Shown: in pieces, positions 33,864-42,672 of the stretch
Layout: the number at the start of each line of letters is the position of its first letter
Position numbering within the stretch: the first letter of the stretch is position 1
DNA from: an uncultured Bacteroidales bacterium
GTDB taxonomy: Bacteria > Bacteroidota > Bacteroidia > Bacteroidales > Bacteroidaceae
Reading direction: 5' to 3'
DNA: 50,231 bases
NCBI GenBank assembly: GCA_902779165.1
Contig: CACZAN010000027.1
Location: forward strand, 1 to 50,231
The notes under the pieces: model-generated
Seen by the model: the letters and a program-made list of their open reading frames with translations, nothing else
Database searches by the model: none
What the model was told of the DNA's origin: nothing
Translations under genes and position numbers: made by a program

Positions 33864-35036
33864 TCAAACCCTCACCCCCTCTGCACTCGTGCAGATCTCT
33901 ACGCAGTATTTTCCTGTCATCTCAGGATAAGACTCGAGATACCGGGCTGTAACCTGCTGCTTGATAGACTCCTCGAAGGCAGGATCAATGAGGGCCATGC
34001 AGCACCCCTTGAAACCGGCACCAGAGAACCGGCCACCATAGATGCCCTCGGTCTGCGTCATGATCTCATAGAGACGGATCTGCTCGGGAGCGCCAGACTC
34101 CCAGTTATGGATGCTGCTCCACCCCGACTCGAAGGACAGCTTGCCGTAGGTCTCTATATCACCCCGGCGCCAGGCCTCAGCACCTTTCTCCACCCGCTCG
34201 AACTCCGTGTACCAGTGCTCACAACGCCTGGCCCAAGGCTCCGGAAGGCGACTCTTATACTGTTCATAGACCTCGCGCGGAACATAGCGTGCATTGGCCT
34301 CCTTGAACTTACCATATTCCATGCCCGCCATGGCCTGCAGGGCATAGACGCCAGCCCGCAGTTCATCAACACGCATGTTGAATTTCGAGCCAGCCAGGTT
34401 ATGCTCCAGACCGGAGAAGAAGATTGCAATCTTATACGGTTTCATCGCAGGATGTTGCGGTATCAGTTCATAACTGCCATCCTGGGTGTCCAGATACAGC
34501 AGATGATCTTTCTTGCTCAGCACCTCACAGCTCTGGTCCAGCTTTCCCACGCTGACACCCACGTAGTTCAGCTCCGCATCGTAGGCCGTGTCGATGATCT
34601 CCTGCTGACTCAGCGTGATACCGTTCACCTGACACAGGGCCTGAAGAAACGCGATGATCACAGCTGCGCTGGAGGACAGACCGCCAATGGGCAACGAGCC
34701 CTCGATGACGCCACAGAGACCTACGCTCAGCCTGTGCCGCTTGGAGAGCGACAACGTGGCGCCTCGCAGATAATCCGCCCAGTCGTTCTGTTTCTGTACG
34801 GGCACCGAGGCAATATGCCACTGGGCTCGTTTGGCGAACTGCAGAGAGGCCATCTCCACCACACCGTTATGCTTGGGAGCACAGGCGATATGAATACCTT
34901 TGTTGATTGCCAAACCGGTAATCTTACCCAGATTATGGTCGGAGTGGGCACCTATCGGACAGATGCGATAAGGACAGAAGGCCATCCCTTCCGGATCCCT
35001 TCCGTAAATCTCTTTGAAACGTTCTTCGCAAACCAT
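33864..35036 (-). CDS. GHMP kinase, galactokinase family, galacturonokinase-like
   Basis: The protein has 390 residues from ATG 35036; the open frame upstream to 35231 is an out-of-frame reading of the epimerase gene. The sugar-binding signature is FCPYRICPIGAHSDHNLG instead of the galactokinase GEHTDYN. From memory this resembles plant galacturonokinases (SPYRICPLGAHIDH). The ATP loop is SLPIGGLSSSAAV and the C-terminal motif GRFSGAGFKGCCMALID. It would phosphorylate a sugar at C1. It starts 5 bp after the epimerase stop, consistent with a shared uronic-acid pathway. A plain galactokinase is the alternative. Confidence 0.8.
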   Translation of the reverse strand: MVCEERFKEIYGRDPEGMAFCPYRICPIGAHSDHNLGKITGLAINKGIHIACAPKHNGVVEMASLQFAKRAQWHIASVPVQKQNDWADYLRGATLSLSKRHRLSVGLCGVIEGSLPIGGLSSSAAVIIAFLQALCQVNGITLSQQEIIDTAYDAELNYVGVSVGKLDQSCEVLSKKDHLLYLDTQDGSYELIPQHPAMKPYKIAIFFSGLEHNLAGSKFNMRVDELRAGVYALQAMAGMEYGKFKEANARYVPREVYEQYKSRLPEPWARRCEHWYTEFERVEKGAEAWRRGDIETYGKLSFESGWSSIHNWESGAPEQIRLYEIMTQTEGIYGGRFSGAGFKGCCMALIDPAFEESIKQQVTARYLESYPEMTGKYCVEICTSAEGVRV

Positions 35037-35040
35037 TGTT

Positions 35041-36156
35041 CTAACCGTAATATTCTTTATACCATTCTGCAAAATGTCGGAGTCCTTCGCGGAGAGTGAT
35101 CTTAGGGGTGAAGCCGAAGTCGCGCTCAAGCACCGTGGCATCAGCATAGGTCGTTGGCACATCGCCTGGCTGCATGGGCACCAACTCCTTATGAGCCTCG
35201 AAGTCATAGTCCTGCGGAAGCACTCCCGCACGTAGCAACTCCTCCTGCAGGATATTCACAAAGTCCAGCAGGTTCTCGGGCTGTCCGCCGCCGATGTTAT
35301 ACACCGCATAAGGAGGTACGGGCAGACCATCATCTCCTATCTTACGCTCCGGCGCACCTCGCATCACGCGCACAATACCTTCTACGATGTCATCCACATA
35401 CGTGAAGTCACGTCTGCAGTTGCCGTAGTTGAAGATCTGGATGGTCTGCCCCTTCAACAGCTTGTTGGTGAAACCGAAGTACGCCATATCCGGACGTCCG
35501 GCAGGACCATAGACGGTGAAGAAGCGCAGACCCGTGGTGGGGATATTATACAGCTTGCTGTAGCAGTGTGCAAACAGCTCGTTGCTCTTCTTCGTCGCTG
35601 CATACAGACTCACCGGGTTATCCACCCTGTCATCCGTGCTGAACGGCACCTTCTTGTTGCCGCCATACACGGAGCTGGAAGAGGCGTACACAAGGTGTTG
35701 CACACCTTTATAATCTTGAACGCTTGAACCTTGAACCTTTGAACCGCACTCGTATGAGTGCCTGCATGCCTCAAGGATGTTGTAGAACCCAATCATATTA
35801 CTGGTGATATACGCATCCGGATTCTCGATGCTATAGCGCACCCCTGCCTGGGCCGCCAGGTTCACCACCACATCGAAGTGATACTCATCGAAGAGCTTAT
35901 CTATCAACGCCTTGTCTGCGATGTCGCCCTGGACAAACGTATAGCTCACATCTACATCTCCCCTCTTACTCTCCTGCTCCAACACCTCCAGCCTGTAATC
36001 TTTCAGGCTCGTGTCGTAATAGGCATTCAGGTTGTCGATGTTGATAATCGTCGCCCCCTTCGTCTCAACAAATAGGCGCCGAATCAAGTTAGAGCCGATA
36101 AACCCGGCACCACCCGTCACCAAAATGGTCTTACCATTCAACTCAATATTCTCCAT
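35041..36156 (-). CDS. UDP-glucuronate 4-epimerase-like SDR enzyme
   Basis: The protein has 371 residues from ATG 36156; a TTG six codons upstream lies in repeat sequence. The NAD-binding start is GKTILVTGGAGFIGSNLIRR. IDNLNAYYDTSLKDYRLEVL is the pattern of UDP-glucuronate epimerases (NLNDYYD). The catalytic pair is SLYAATKKSNE (YxxxK), and YFGFTNKLLKG is the later binding loop. It converts UDP-GlcA to UDP-GalA. Residues of about 137-150 (GSKVQGSSVQDYKG) are an in-frame insert encoded by a TTGAACCTTGAACC repeat just before the conserved VYASSSSVYGG strand. Confidence 0.88.
   Translation of the reverse strand: MENIELNGKTILVTGGAGFIGSNLIRRLFVETKGATIINIDNLNAYYDTSLKDYRLEVLEQESKRGDVDVSYTFVQGDIADKALIDKLFDEYHFDVVVNLAAQAGVRYSIENPDAYITSNMIGFYNILEACRHSYECGSKVQGSSVQDYKGVQHLVYASSSSVYGGNKKVPFSTDDRVDNPVSLYAATKKSNELFAHCYSKLYNIPTTGLRFFTVYGPAGRPDMAYFGFTNKLLKGQTIQIFNYGNCRRDFTYVDDIVEGIVRVMRGAPERKIGDDGLPVPPYAVYNIGGGQPENLLDFVNILQEELLRAGVLPQDYDFEAHKELVPMQPGDVPTTYADATVLERDFGFTPKITLREGLRHFAEWYKEYYG
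35712..35744. repeat. TTGAACC simple repeat inside the epimerase gene
   Basis: The word TTGAA recurs at 7-10-bp spacing (CTTGAACGCTTGAACCTTGA). It is in frame and adds about 12 residues before a conserved strand of the Rossmann fold. Confidence 0.6.
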
Positions 36157-36177
36157 ATTCTTACCAATTTTCAATTT

Positions 36178-37368
36178 TCAATCTTTCAATATTTCTATCT
36201 TCAACTTCGCATACGCCCTCTCCACCTTCTCCAGCGCCTTCTCCACACTCTCTGCCCTTGCCAGCAGCACACCCATTCGGCGATGTCCCTGTATAAAGGG
36301 CTTTCCGAACAGACGGATCTGCACATCAGGCTCACTGAGCACCTCATCCAGGTTCTCGAACTCTACCATCGTGGTATCACCCTCCACGACGATGGCCTTG
36401 GAGGCACTGGGACCGTAGAAGGTCACCTTCGGTATCGGCAGGCCCAGCACAGCACGGGCATGGAGTGCAAACTCCGAAAGATCCTGCGATATCATCGTCA
36501 CCATACCCGTATCATGCGGACGCGGAGACACCTCGCTGAAGAGCACCTGATCACCACACACAAACATCTCCACGCCAAAGATACCATAGCCACCCAGGGC
36601 ATCCGTAATCTTCTTGGCGATATCCTGTGCCTGTGCCAGCGCCTTCTCGCTCATCGGCTGTGCCTGCCACGACTCACGGTAATCACCGTCCACCTGATGA
36701 TGACCCACAGGGTTCAGGAAGGTTGTGCCACCGCTATGACGCACCGTGAGCAAGGTAATCTCATAGTCGAACTTCACAAATCCCTCCACGATGACCTCAC
36801 CGCCTCCGGCACGACCGCCCTCCTGGGCAATCTTCCACGAGGCATCAGCATCCTCCGGACGCTTGCAAACACTCTGGCCATGACCCGAAGAACTCATGAT
36901 GGGCTTCACCACACAAGGTGTTCCCACCTCCTTGATGGCGGCATCGAACTCCTCACGTGTGGCCGCAAAACGATAGTTGGACGTCGGCAGTCCCAGCTGC
37001 TCATGAGCTAACTGACGGATGCCCTTACGGTTCATCGTCAGGAAGGTGGCATTGGCTGTGGGAATCACATGATATCCCTCCTTCTCCAACTCTATCAGCG
37101 TGGTTGTGGCAATAGCCTCCACTTCCGGTATGATCAGATCCGGCTTCTCCGCCTCTATGATCTCACGCAGCCGCGCCCCGTCCAGCATCGACAACACATA
37201 GCTGCGATGTGCCACCTGCATGGCTGGAGCATTCTCATACCTGTCGAGTGCCACAACCTCAACGCCATAGCGCTGCAACTCTATCACAACCTCCTTTCCC
37301 AGTTCACCAGAACCGCACAGGAGCACTTTCTTTGCCACCTTCGTCAGTGGCGTTCCAATCTTTACCAT
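36178..37368 (-). CDS. purT: Formate-dependent phosphoribosylglycinamide formyltransferase (GAR transformylase 2)
   Basis: The 396-residue ATP-grasp enzyme matches PurT along its length: [43 protein letters not shown]-grasp [13 protein letters not shown], and [20 protein letters not shown] with RPHDTGMVT at the active site. It makes formyl-GAR from formate, ATP and GAR in purine synthesis. Its location inside a nucleotide-sugar operon is unusual. The last codons (KIEILKD) run into the ATTGAAA-type repeat that separates it from the epimerase. Confidence 0.95.
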   Translation of the reverse strand: MVKIGTPLTKVAKKVLLCGSGELGKEVVIELQRYGVEVVALDRYENAPAMQVAHRSYVLSMLDGARLREIIEAEKPDLIIPEVEAIATTTLIELEKEGYHVIPTANATFLTMNRKGIRQLAHEQLGLPTSNYRFAATREEFDAAIKEVGTPCVVKPIMSSSGHGQSVCKRPEDADASWKIAQEGGRAGGGEVIVEGFVKFDYEITLLTVRHSGGTTFLNPVGHHQVDGDYRESWQAQPMSEKALAQAQDIAKKITDALGGYGIFGVEMFVCGDQVLFSEVSPRPHDTGMVTMISQDLSEFALHARAVLGLPIPKVTFYGPSASKAIVVEGDTTMVEFENLDEVLSEPDVQIRLFGKPFIQGHRRMGVLLARAESVEKALEKVERAYAKLKIEILKD

Positions 37369-37449
37369 AATTATATCTTTTTATATAATCTCAATTATGA
37401 ATTAAAAATTTTCAATATTTCAATTGTCATTATTTCATTTTTCCGCTCA

Positions 37450-37640
37450 GCCTTGCTCGCTTGCCCCCTGTTGGTAGTATGCCCGGCGGTTTCGCCGCTG
37501 GTTCCCCCTCCTTCCTCTTCGTCCAGTATGTTGCCATCCTATGGCAACTCCTCCTTCTCTGTCGTCTCCTCTTCCGGCCCAGTTCCCGGCGGTTTGTCCG
37601 CCGGTTTCTCCCTCTTCTCCCTCCGCGCCGCCATTACCTC
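37450..37640. repeat. 106-bp-family repeat between the fusion gene and purT
   Basis: The 347-bp gap 37369-37715 has no gene. It holds CCGGCGGTTTCGCCGCTGG (37481), AGTATGTTGCCATCCTATGG (37525), a second CCGGCGGTTTGTCCGCCGG (37588), and TTCAA-type repeats on both sides. Confidence 0.8.
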
Positions 37641-37715
37641 TTAATCTTCTTAACCCCTGAAACTAATTTTCAACGTTTCAATTTTTCAGTATTTCAACAT
37701 TTCAATTCCTCCTCA

Positions 37716-38951
37716 TCACATCCCACTTCGGCGTATAGTCAATCGTATCCCCTCCGTATGCTCCACAACGAACCGATCCGCATCAGAGACCACACACGCG
37801 AGATACCCCCCTCCTCCCGCGCCAGGCATCTTGTAGGCCATTACGAGTTTTTCGTATTTTTCGATGTAGGAAGGAACACAGCCCTGAATCATCCCCGGAA
37901 ACATCGCCACCTGCGCCTCAAACGAGGCCTGATATGCCTGTGCAAAAGCTACGAGGTCTTTGCTCATGATGGCCTGCCAACAGTCATCGGCAGCCTTCGC
38001 CAGAGCCTTCACCTTCGACACATTGATATCCTTACCCTCCACAACACTGCAGCCGGGCCGACGTGGTTCCATGGGTACCATCACCAGGTGGCTTTCCAAC
38101 CAGCAGAGAATGCTTTCTTCCTGACATGTCTCTATCTTCTCCGGCCAAAAGCGATTGTTATAGTAATGTCGGCAGAGCCCCGGTACACAGATGCCTATGC
38201 TGTCCTGCGCCCCACTGATAATGCCGTCGCTGCGCTCCGGGTCATTATCGAAACAGAACACCAGCTTCGCCAGCATCTCAGGGTTCATATTCGGCAACTG
38301 GTAGGGCCATATCTTTTTGATCATATTACGGGTACTGGTACTCAGCCCACAACGTTCCCGAATCTCGAAGGTCGGCTCCAGACTTATCGTGATGGCCCAT
38401 CCGGGAGCATACTGGCTCACATACGGCTGGTCTATCCACGTACCGGCGATGTCCAACCGTGTGGGGATCCTGCTCTCCGTCTTCTTTAGGTCTGTCGAGC
38501 TCCGCGCTTCCAAACCCTCCTGTGGCGTGCGTTGCAACACCACATACCGGATGCCCCGCGCCTCACAGAGGGCACGTTTCTCCTCATTGCTGCCATCCTC
38601 GTTAACCACGAAGATGTCTGGCTTCACGATGTCGAGGGTGGGCACGAAGTCCATGATGCCGCTGCCCGCATTGATGAACGCATCCGTCACATACCGGATG
38701 CTCTTCACCATGAACAGCCGTTCCTGCTCGCTGTACACCGTCTTGTGATGCTTATACCCCTCTATGGTCTTATCGCTTCCTATCCCCACATACAAATCAC
38801 CATATTCCGCAGCCTGGCGAAAGAACTCCACATGACCTGAGTGCAGCAAATCATAACACCCACTCACAAAAACCTTGGCTTTTGGCTCTTGGCCATTAAC
38901 TGGCACTTGGCTCTTGGCCATTGACTCTTGACACTTATCGATTTTTGTCAT
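37716..38951 (-). CDS. Bifunctional cytidylyltransferase-like / GHMP sugar kinase-like protein
   Basis: The 411 residues comprise about 25-150, a nucleotidyltransferase of the cytidylyltransferase fold (FVSGCYDLLHSGHVEFFRQA with the HSGH catalytic motif, and VGIGSDKTIEGYK). About 160-411 is a GHMP-kinase-like half (SRIPTRLDIAGTWIDQPYVS, a CGLSTSTRNMI loop in place of GLSSS, and the late MPGAGGGGYLACVV). It may phosphorylate a sugar and activate it with CTP or another nucleotide, like other kinase/pyrophosphorylase fusions. The N-terminal 22 residues (MTKIDKCQESMAKSQVP) are encoded by a GGCCAAGAGCCAA-type repeat, so the true start could be internal. Confidence 0.78.
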   Translation of the reverse strand: MTKIDKCQESMAKSQVPVNGQEPKAKVFVSGCYDLLHSGHVEFFRQAAEYGDLYVGIGSDKTIEGYKHHKTVYSEQERLFMVKSIRYVTDAFINAGSGIMDFVPTLDIVKPDIFVVNEDGSNEEKRALCEARGIRYVVLQRTPQEGLEARSSTDLKKTESRIPTRLDIAGTWIDQPYVSQYAPGWAITISLEPTFEIRERCGLSTSTRNMIKKIWPYQLPNMNPEMLAKLVFCFDNDPERSDGIISGAQDSIGICVPGLCRHYYNNRFWPEKIETCQEESILCWLESHLVMVPMEPRRPGCSVVEGKDINVSKVKALAKAADDCWQAIMSKDLVAFAQAYQASFEAQVAMFPGMIQGCVPSYIEKYEKLVMAYKMPGAGGGGYLACVVSDADRFVVEHTEGIRLTIRRSGM

Positions 38952-39050
38952 TTTTTTGTTTATTTACTGTAGGTTAACGACTGATGGCCAACAGCCAAGA
39001 GCCAAAGTATGCGAAGCATCACGCCAACGGCCAACGGCCAATGTAGCGGC
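38859..39050. repeat. GGCCAAGAGCC-type simple repeat around the start of the fusion gene
   Basis: Units such as TTGGCTCTTGGCCATTGACT on one side and GGCCAACAGCCAAGAGCC on the other flank and enter the first codons of the 37716 gene and fill the gap before fcl. The strand of the units switches near 38970. Confidence 0.65.
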
Positions 39051-39995
39051 TTAGCGTTCTGCGCGCATGGGGTTATTGAGGAAATCCTCGTAAGCCATCT
39101 TGATGCCATCCTCCAGCTCAGTCTTGTACCTCCAGCCCAACTTAGTGGCCTTACTGACATCCAGGAGCTTGCGGGGGGTCCCGTTGGGGCGGCTAATGTC
39201 CCACTCAATACGGCCCTGATACCCCACCACCTTCGCCACCAGCGCCGTGAGGGCCTTGATGGTCAGCTCCTTGCCCGTACCGGCATTGACGGTTTCATTG
39301 CCGCTGTAGTTATTCATTAGGAAGACACAGAGGTTGGCCAGGTCATCGACATAGAGGAACTCACGTAACGGTGAGCCGTCACCCCAGCAGGTGACGCTTT
39401 CCAGACCCGCCACCTTCGCCTCGTGGAACCTACGAATCAGCGCGGGCAACACGTGGCTGTGCTCGGGATGGTAGTTGTCGTTAGGGCCATACAGGTTGGT
39501 GGGCATCACGGAGATGTAGTCGGTGCCGTACTGGCGGTTGAGGAACTCGCAGTACTTCAGGCCACTGATCTTCGCCAAGGCATACGCCTCGTTGGTCTTT
39601 TCCAGCTCGCCAGTGAGCAGGCAGCTCTCGGGCATGGGCTGGGGAGCCAAGCGGGGGTAGATGCAGCTGGAGCCTAGGAACTCGAGTTTCTTGCAGCCGT
39701 TCTTCCAAGCGGCATGGATGACGTTCATCTCTAGCATCATGTTGTCGTACATAAAATCGGCCAGAGCACTCTGGTTGGCCACAATGCCGCCTACTTTGGC
39801 GGCAGCGAGGAATACGTACTCGGGCTTCTCCTGAGCGAAGAAGGCTTCAACGGCATCCTGGCGGGTGAGGTCCAGTTCCTTGTGGGTGCGAGTGATGATA
39901 TTGGTATAGCCCTGACGCTGGAGCTCGCGCACAATCGCGCTACCCACCATCCCACGGTGACCTGCTACATATATCTTACTGTCCTTACTTATCAT
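39051..39995 (-). CDS. fcl: GDP-L-fucose synthase
   Basis: The protein has 314 residues from ATG 39995; an upstream TTG lies in repeat sequence. The SDR fold shows as [19 protein letters not shown], the catalytic [15 protein letters not shown] (YxxxK), [20 protein letters not shown] (typical of GDP-fucose synthase) and [20 protein letters not shown]. It performs epimerisation and reduction to GDP-L-fucose. It lies directly after gmd on the same strand, the classic pair. Confidence 0.95.
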   Translation of the reverse strand: MISKDSKIYVAGHRGMVGSAIVRELQRQGYTNIITRTHKELDLTRQDAVEAFFAQEKPEYVFLAAAKVGGIVANQSALADFMYDNMMLEMNVIHAAWKNGCKKLEFLGSSCIYPRLAPQPMPESCLLTGELEKTNEAYALAKISGLKYCEFLNRQYGTDYISVMPTNLYGPNDNYHPEHSHVLPALIRRFHEAKVAGLESVTCWGDGSPLREFLYVDDLANLCVFLMNNYSGNETVNAGTGKELTIKALTALVAKVVGYQGRIEWDISRPNGTPRKLLDVSKATKLGWRYKTELEDGIKMAYEDFLNNPMRAER

Positions 39996-40016
39996 AAAAA
40001 TGTTTAAGCTGTTCAA

Positions 40017-40145
40017 GCCATTAAACTCCTTACACTCGACCTCTGGTCGCTTCCCCCCTTTTCAATTCTCAATATTTCAATATTTCAACATTTCCACTCG
40101 ACCTCTGGTCACATCCCCCCTTAAACTCTTTAAACTTTTAAACCT
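40017..40145. repeat. Simple repeats between gmd and fcl
   Basis: The word ACTCGACCTCTGGTC occurs at 40037 and 40096 around TTCAA-type repeats. From 40113 a TTTAAACCTTTAAACCC run continues into the last codons of gmd (encoding SLGSLRV). It contains no gene. Confidence 0.65.
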
Positions 40146-41216
40146 TTAAACCCTTAAACTCCCTAAACTCTTAACCTCCCTCATGTCATGCCGTACCATA
40201 ATCTTGACCAAATCCTCGAAGCTGGTCTTCTGCGGATTCCAGCCCAACAGTTTCCTCGCCTTGCTGGGGTCACCCAATAGCTGATCCACTTCCGCCGGAC
40301 GGAAGTACTTGGGATCCACCTCTACGAGCACCCTGCCAGTGGAAACGTCTATGCCTTTCTCGTCCACGCCTTCACCTTCCCAGCGCAATTCAATGCCCAC
40401 CTCCTTGAAGGCCAGGGTGCAGAATTCACGCACAGAATGGTACTGCCCTGTGGCTATCACAAAGTCATCGGGCTTCTCCTGCTGCAGGATCAACCACATG
40501 CACTCCACATAATCCTTGGCGTAGCCCCAATCACGCAGTGCATTCAGATTACCCAAATAGAGTTTGTCCTGGAAACCTTGGGCAATACGGGCGGCGGCCA
40601 ACGTGATCTTGCGTGTCACGAAAGTCTCGCCGCGACGCTCGCTCTCGTGGTTGAAGAGGATGCCATTGCAGCAGAACATATTATAGCTCTCACGGTAGTT
40701 CTTCATCATCCAGAAACCATAGAGCTTTGCCACACCATAAGGACTACGCGGATAGAACGGCGTCGTCTCGCTCTGCGGCACCTCCTGCACCAGACCATAC
40801 AACTCGCTGGTTGAAGCCTGATAGATGCGACATGTGTTCGTGAGTCCCGTAATGCGCACGGCCTCCAATAGTCTGAGCACGCCATTGGCATCCGTATCGG
40901 CCGTGAACTCCGGCACATCAAACGAGACCTTCACATGGCTCTGTGCCGCCAGATTATAGATCTCATCCGGCCTCACCTCAGAGATAATCCTGATGAGCGA
41001 GCTGCTGTCTGTCATGTCACCCCAGTGCAAGTTCACCAGACGCTTCTTCTTCATATCACGCACCCATTCGTCCAGATACAAATGCTCAATGCGCCCAGTG
41101 TTGAACGACGAACTGCGACGCAGGATGCCATGCACCTCATATCCTTTTTCTATCAGGAATTCCGCCAAGAACGAACCGTCCTGCCCAGTAATACCCGTTA
41201 TCAATGCTCTCTTCAT
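40146..41216 (-). CDS. gmd: GDP-mannose 4,6-dehydratase
   Basis: The 356 residues match Gmd in length and motifs: [66 protein letters not shown] (catalytic Tyr/Lys), [18 protein letters not shown] and [20 protein letters not shown]. It turns GDP-mannose into the 4-keto-6-deoxy intermediate used by Fcl. The final residues (SLGSLRV) come from TTTAAACC repeats and probably replaced the original end. Confidence 0.96.
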   Translation of the reverse strand: MKRALITGITGQDGSFLAEFLIEKGYEVHGILRRSSSFNTGRIEHLYLDEWVRDMKKKRLVNLHWGDMTDSSSLIRIISEVRPDEIYNLAAQSHVKVSFDVPEFTADTDANGVLRLLEAVRITGLTNTCRIYQASTSELYGLVQEVPQSETTPFYPRSPYGVAKLYGFWMMKNYRESYNMFCCNGILFNHESERRGETFVTRKITLAAARIAQGFQDKLYLGNLNALRDWGYAKDYVECMWLILQQEKPDDFVIATGQYHSVREFCTLAFKEVGIELRWEGEGVDEKGIDVSTGRVLVEVDPKYFRPAEVDQLLGDPSKARKLLGWNPQKTSFEDLVKIMVRHDMREVKSLGSLRV

Positions 41217-41377
41217 ATCTATTCAATTCAACTCTTTTATCAATTATACATTATATCTTAAACCCCTTAAACTAATTTTCAACGTTTCCATTTTTCAATT
41301 TTTCAATATTACCACTCAACCCTTAGTCGCTTCATGAAGAATTTTCAATTTTCTACTTGACCTTCCTCGCCGCCCCC

Positions 41378-41478
41378 TTTTAGTGTGTCCGGCGGTTCCG
41401 CCACCGGTCCCCCTCCTCCCTCTTCGTCCTGTATGTTGCCATTCTATGGCAACTCCTCCTCCCCACCGCGCCGCCATT
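41378..41478. repeat. 106-bp-family repeat between upxY and gmd
   Basis: The 267-bp gap 41217-41483 holds TTCAA repeats and one unit: CCGGCGGTTCCGCCACCGG (41390), TGTATGTTGCCATTCTATGG (41430) and CGCCGCCATTAAACC at its end. Confidence 0.75.
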
Positions 41479-41483
41479 AAACC

Positions 41484-42086
41484 TTAAACCTTCACCATCA
41501 GCATCCCCGCTGGCACATACGCTATCGCCACGCTCGCCACCCCCTCCAGCTCCACCACGACCCTCTTGCACCGCTTCACGCGCCGTAACATCCCCTCCAC
41601 ACCTTCAAACGGTCCACCCATGATCCGCACACGTGCGCCCTCCTTTCCCACGATGACACTTTCATCCAGAAACATCACGCTGTCGTCCGTCTTCGACGCC
41701 ACGCGCATGAAGTTCTCCATCTCCCTATCCGCCACCGTCATGATCACATGCTTGCTCCCCACCGTGCGGTCCATCATATACCGCAACGGCTCCAACACCT
41801 CATTCGTCCTCTTCAGTCCGCTGATCTGCTCCTGTGTCGAACGCACAAATATCAGGTTATTAATAGCAGGCACCAGCTCTCTCCGCATCTCCACCTCCCC
41901 ATCATGCTGCCTTTCCACCAGTCGGTACGTCATCGGCAGAAAACACGTAATCCCTAACCGATCCAGCTCACCCTTCACCTTCATCTCCCGCGAGTATGTC
42001 ACCCTCATAGGGAACCAAAATTTAGGGTCACCACACACCGTTGCGTGGCGTACCAGCTCTAATACGTCATCATTAGCCGTCATCAT
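41484..42086 (-). CDS. UpxY-like (NusG-family) transcription antiterminator
   Basis: The 200 residues have a NusG N-terminal-like domain (WFPMRVTYSREMKVKGELDR, FLPMTYRLVE, INNLIFVRST) and a KOW-containing C-terminus (GKEGARVRIMGGPFEGVEG). In Bacteroides, UpxY proteins sit first in capsule operons and keep RNA polymerase reading through them. Here it heads the nucleotide-sugar genes 33001-41216 on the same strand. A minus-strand TAAATTTG box near 42170 would give a leader of about 70-75 nt for antiterminator loading. Confidence 0.82.
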   Translation of the reverse strand: MMTANDDVLELVRHATVCGDPKFWFPMRVTYSREMKVKGELDRLGITCFLPMTYRLVERQHDGEVEMRRELVPAINNLIFVRSTQEQISGLKRTNEVLEPLRYMMDRTVGSKHVIMTVADREMENFMRVASKTDDSVMFLDESVIVGKEGARVRIMGGPFEGVEGMLRRVKRCKRVVVELEGVASVAIAYVPAGMLMVKV

Positions 42087-42162
42087 ATCACTCTGGTTTT
42101 CAGTCGCTCTATGACATTTAGCTCCGGCCCCGGGCTTCGCCCGCCAACCAGATTCTATCGCC

Positions 42163-42176
42163 GCAAATTTACAGCT
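42163..42176 (-). promoter_or_regulatory. Promoter of the UpxY operon
   Basis: The minus strand reads TAAATTTGCGG, with AATTTGG about 30 bp upstream. The leader contains a small GGGC-GAA-GCCC hairpin. Confidence 0.45.
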
Positions 42177-42374
42177 TTTCTTTCACCCAGCCAAATTTTC
42201 AGCAGATTATTTCTCCACTACACTCCCTCCCACCCCACTTTTCCTGTTTTTCATGCCCTACAACACACAATTGCGCCACACCAGTCCCCAACTCTTATTG
42301 AAAAATTCTTAAACCCTTATACTAATTTTCAATATTTCATTTTTCAATATTCAATATTTACTCCCCCTCCTTTC

Positions 42375-42635
42375 TGACCCTGTGCCCGGCGGTTCCGCCG
42401 CCGGTTCCCCCTCCCCCTCTTCGTCCAGTATGTTGCCATTCTATGGCAACTCCTCCTCCCTCTCTGCCGCCTCCTTTTCAGGCCCTGTTTCCGGCGGTTT
42501 GTCCGCCGGTTTCACCCCCTTCCTCTTCGTCCAGTATGTTGCCATTCTATGGCAACTCCTCCTCCCTCTCTGCCGCCTCCTCTTCCGGCCCAGTTTCCGG
42601 CGGTTTGTCCGCCGGTTCCCCCTCCCCCCCTTAAA
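42375..42635. repeat. 106-bp-family repeat, 2.5 tandem units
   Basis: The 586-bp gap 42087-42672 has no gene beyond the UpxY leader. CCGGCGG starts at 42386, 42491 and 42597 (spacing 105 and 106). Between them AGTATGTTGCCATTCTATGG occurs at 42429 and 42535, each forming a GTTGCCA/TGGCAAC hairpin. The second and third CCGGCGG words are followed by TTTGTCCGCCGG (perfect palindromes). Confidence 0.85.
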
Positions 42636-42672
42636 CGAAATCTAAAATCTGAATCCAAAAATCTCAGCACTT

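Noticed and set aside
35037-35231. N-terminal extension of the galacturonokinase-like kinase
   Set aside because: It is an out-of-frame reading of the epimerase gene; MVCEERF at 35036 fits the family.
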